The position numbers were made by a program, and so were the translations under genes. From Clostridium punense (lineage in GTDB: Bacteria > Bacillota > Clostridia > Clostridiales > Clostridiaceae), in assembly GCF_017874425.1 (NCBI RefSeq), contig NZ_JAGGLL010000013.1:52340-116339 (forward strand): a stretch of DNA of 64,000 nucleotides, given 5' to 3'. The notes below the pieces were generated by a model. That model did not search any database. It worked only from the letters and a program-made list of their open reading frames with translations, and was not told the DNA's origin. This document shows, one piece after another, positions 62,271 through 64,000 of this stretch (positions within the stretch are counted from its first letter, which is position 1; every line of letters begins with the position of its first letter).

Positions 62271-62978
62271 ATGATAAGAAAAATTGAAAGTAAAAATATG
62301 GGCTCCAGCAATTTGGGATGGTTAAAAAGTATATTCCACTTTTCCTTTGCAGAGTATTATAATCCTAATAATATAAACTTTGGAGTGCTAAGAGTTATAA
62401 ATGACGATTTGATTAATCCGCATACAGGTTTTGATACTCATCCCCATAGGGATATGGAAATTATATCTTATGTAGTTCAAGGTGCATTAACTCATGGAGA
62501 TAGTATGGGAAATAAAAGCACCTTAAATCGTGGTCATGTTCAATATATGAGTGCAGGCACTGGAGTTTATCATAGTGAGCATAACTTAGGTGAAGATGTA
62601 ACAAGGCTTCTTCAAATTTGGATACTTCCTGATAAAAAGGACTACAAGCCAAACTATGGTGAATACAGATTTCACTGGGAAGAAAGAAAAAATAAGTGGC
62701 TTCATATGGTTTCTGGTAAGGATGGAGAAGCTCCAATTAAGATAAATCAAGACGTAAACTTCTCTGCTTTAGAGTTAGAAGAGAATGGAGAAATAGAATA
62801 TGAAGTAAAAGAAGGAAGGCAAGGTTATCTAGTTCAAGTAGAAGGAGAAGGGATTATAAATGGTATAACTTTAAGTAGAAGTGATGCTATGGAAATTATA
62901 GAAGAGAATATAAAAATTAGAGCTAAGACACTTTCACATTTCATAATAATAGAAATGAAAAAAAGTGAGGAAAAATAA
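62271..62978 (+). CDS. Pirin-family protein
   Basis: 235 residues, bicupin. The N-terminal cupin has the metal-binding histidines in FDTHPHRDMEIISYVVQG and the later GTGVYHSEHN with His and Glu; the C-terminal domain is the Pirin_C type. Bacterial pirins act as quercetin 2,3-dioxygenase-like enzymes or redox regulators. A MarR-controlled pirin next to a nitroreductase suggests a response to redox-active or aromatic compounds. AGGAGGG precedes the ATG. Confidence 0.93.
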   Translation: MIRKIESKNMGSSNLGWLKSIFHFSFAEYYNPNNINFGVLRVINDDLINPHTGFDTHPHRDMEIISYVVQGALTHGDSMGNKSTLNRGHVQYMSAGTGVYHSEHNLGEDVTRLLQIWILPDKKDYKPNYGEYRFHWEERKNKWLHMVSGKDGEAPIKINQDVNFSALELEENGEIEYEVKEGRQGYLVQVEGEGIINGITLSRSDAMEIIEENIKIRAKTLSHFIIIEMKKSEEK

Positions 62979-63076
62979 AAAAATTACAATAGATTTAATA
63001 ATAGAACTCAAGAGATACAGCTATAAAGCATGAGTTGTATAAAAGCTTACTAAAATTTTGAAATAGGAGAATAAAA

Positions 63077-63697
63077 ATGAATGAGTTTTTAAAAGTTGTT
63101 AGAGAAAGACGATCAGCAGATAAATTTATAGAAAGTATTCAGATACCTAGAGAAGATTTTAATGATATTTTTAGGGAACTTTCCTTAGCACCCTCTGCCT
63201 TTAACTTACAACATGCTAAATACTATGTTGTAGAAGATAAAGCGATTGTAGATAAGGTTTATGAGGCGTCTTTTAAACAATACAAGATTAAAACTGCATC
63301 TGCAACAATAATTGTGACAGGAGATAAGCAAGCTTATAAAGGAGCAAATAAAATATATGAGGGCTCAATGATGCTTGGAATGTTGGATAAAATTGAGTAT
63401 GAAATAATGATTAACACTATTAATGGACTTTATGAAGGTTGGGGGGAGAGTTTTCAACATGATGAAGCCATAAGAAATGCTTCTTTATCAGCAATGCAGT
63501 TTATGTTATTAGCTAAAAATAAGAACTGGGATACATGCCCAATGATATATTTTGATAAAGAAAAAATTAGTGAATTATTAAATATCCCGGAAAATGAAGT
63601 TCCGGTATTGATGATTACAATGGGTAAAACGGATAAAAGCAGCAATAAAATAAGAGGTTATAGAAAACCTTCTGCTGAGTTTGTGAAATTTCTATAG
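63077..63697 (+). CDS. Nitroreductase-family protein
   Basis: 206 residues, FMN-dependent nitroreductase fold. N-terminal FMN-binding VRERRSADKFIES and SLAPSAFNLQHAKYYVV, then SLSAMQFMLLAKNKNWDTCP and the closing IRGYRKPSAEFVKF. Uses NAD(P)H to reduce quinones, nitro compounds or similar. It lies 98 bases after the pirin gene behind ATAGGAG, probably in the same transcript. Confidence 0.92.
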   Translation: MNEFLKVVRERRSADKFIESIQIPREDFNDIFRELSLAPSAFNLQHAKYYVVEDKAIVDKVYEASFKQYKIKTASATIIVTGDKQAYKGANKIYEGSMMLGMLDKIEYEIMINTINGLYEGWGESFQHDEAIRNASLSAMQFMLLAKNKNWDTCPMIYFDKEKISELLNIPENEVPVLMITMGKTDKSSNKIRGYRKPSAEFVKFL

Positions 63698-63845
63698 TTC
63701 TACAAATATATTCATATATAGGCTTTTGTAGCAAATGATGAATAAATCTATCTTCAAAAGGTCCTAAGTAGATCAAAAGAGATAATTGTATAAGTTAAGT
63801 ATTAACTTTGGTTTCCTATAGATAAACCGCTTCAAAACTTAAAAT

Positions 63846-63952
63846 AAGATTAAGTGTTTATGCTGATTTAAAACTAAAATACTTTAAATTTAGGAGTGGT
63901 AAATCTATAGATTTACCACTCCGAAATTTAAAGTATTAACAAGCTTAATCTT
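63846..63952. repeat. Large nested inverted repeat (MITE-like)
   Basis: Inner arms 63878-63905 and 63910-63937 are complementary over 28 bp with one mismatch around a TATA loop. Outer arms AAGATTAAGTGTT (63846-63858) and AACAAGCTTAATCTT (63938-63952) extend the pairing with small bulges. It may be a bidirectional terminator or a miniature inverted-repeat element. Confidence 0.75.
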
Positions 63953-64000
63953 CCCAATAATAACTCTAAGACTTATCAAAGGAGTTATTATTATGGGAAG
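63951..64000. repeat. Second inverted repeat at the window edge
   Basis: CTTCCCAATAATAACTC near 63950-63965 pairs with GAGTTATTATTATGGGAAG (63982-64000) with a 2-nt bulge; the repeat may continue outside the window. Confidence 0.65.

Larger units (their letters stand above)
63698..64000. other. Non-coding end of the window with stacked inverted repeats
   Basis: 303 bases: a stretch at 63789-63821 matching the dispersed hairpin family, the long nested palindrome (63846-63952), and a further inverted repeat running to the window edge (63951-64000). No gene. Confidence 0.65.

Overview
The window is AT-rich, Gram-positive-type DNA and most resembles the chromosome of a low-GC anaerobic Clostridium. 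Supporting signs are strong Shine-Dalgarno sites (AGGAGG-like) before nearly every gene, several GTG/TTG starts, lipobox lipoproteins, a Met-specific T-box leader, U-tailed intrinsic terminators, an ANTAR-type antitermination system (EutV/EutW), paired YdbS/YdbT PH-domain proteins and tandem methyl-accepting chemotaxis proteins. I found no tRNA, rRNA, CRISPR array, transposase or phage gene.

Region by region: (1) 1-10.2 kb holds a chemoreceptor with an amino-acid-type dCache motif, an orphan oligopeptide-binding lipoprotein, two tandem paralogous lipoproteins with duplicated upstream DNA, an OmpR/histidine-kinase pair and a CPBP membrane protease. (2) 10.3-16.3 kb holds an AraC regulator divergent from a dicarboxylate/amino-acid symporter, then a minus-strand three-gene operon (glycosyltransferase, UDP-galactopyranose mutase, flippase) that should build a galactofuranose-containing surface glycan. 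(3) 16.9-28.7 kb is housekeeping and accessory material: an ArsR/DUF2087 regulator, a DJ-1/PfpI gene broken by one in-frame TGA, metG behind a T-box, HD-domain proteins, ydbS/ydbT, an FAD oxidoreductase, a CD3324-family DNA-binding protein behind a possible leader peptide and hairpin, a GNAT acetyltransferase and a patatin-like lipase.

(4) 29.3-38.2 kb has a MATE exporter, a DUF5105 lipoprotein and a compact biosynthetic cluster: Sfp-type phosphopantetheinyl transferase, discrete thioesterase and a 1490-residue NRPS with C-A-PCP-E architecture. Its adenylation pocket reads DLTKIGEVGK, the asparagine code, and the E domain predicts D-Asn. This layout matches the N-acyl-D-Asn prodrug-loading modules of colibactin (ClbN), xenocoumacin and zwittermicin, but here it stands alone.

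(5) 39.0-56.3 kb is a complete ethanolamine-utilisation microcompartment locus: alcohol dehydrogenase, eutS, P, V, W, A, B, C, L, a eutK-like shell protein, eutE, M, T, a PduL-type phosphotransacylase, a TIGR02536-like protein, eutN, a PduT-like double-BMC shell protein with Cys38, eutH and eutQ. Three leaders (before the dehydrogenase, eutS and eutA) each carry the two hexaloop hairpins bound by EutV, the second overlapping an intrinsic terminator. EutW senses ethanolamine, EutV antiterminates, EutH imports, EutA/T supply and recycle adenosylcobalamin, EutBC makes acetaldehyde inside the shell, and EutE/alcohol dehydrogenase/PduL/EutQ process it. A 554-nt gap between eutM and eutT carries an elaborate array of RNA structures that I cannot assign. 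(6) 56.4-64.0 kb has two near-identical tandem chemoreceptors, a TfoX-C protein, a MarR regulator with a perfect 20-bp operator occurring twice, pirin, a nitroreductase and very large nested inverted repeats at the window's end.
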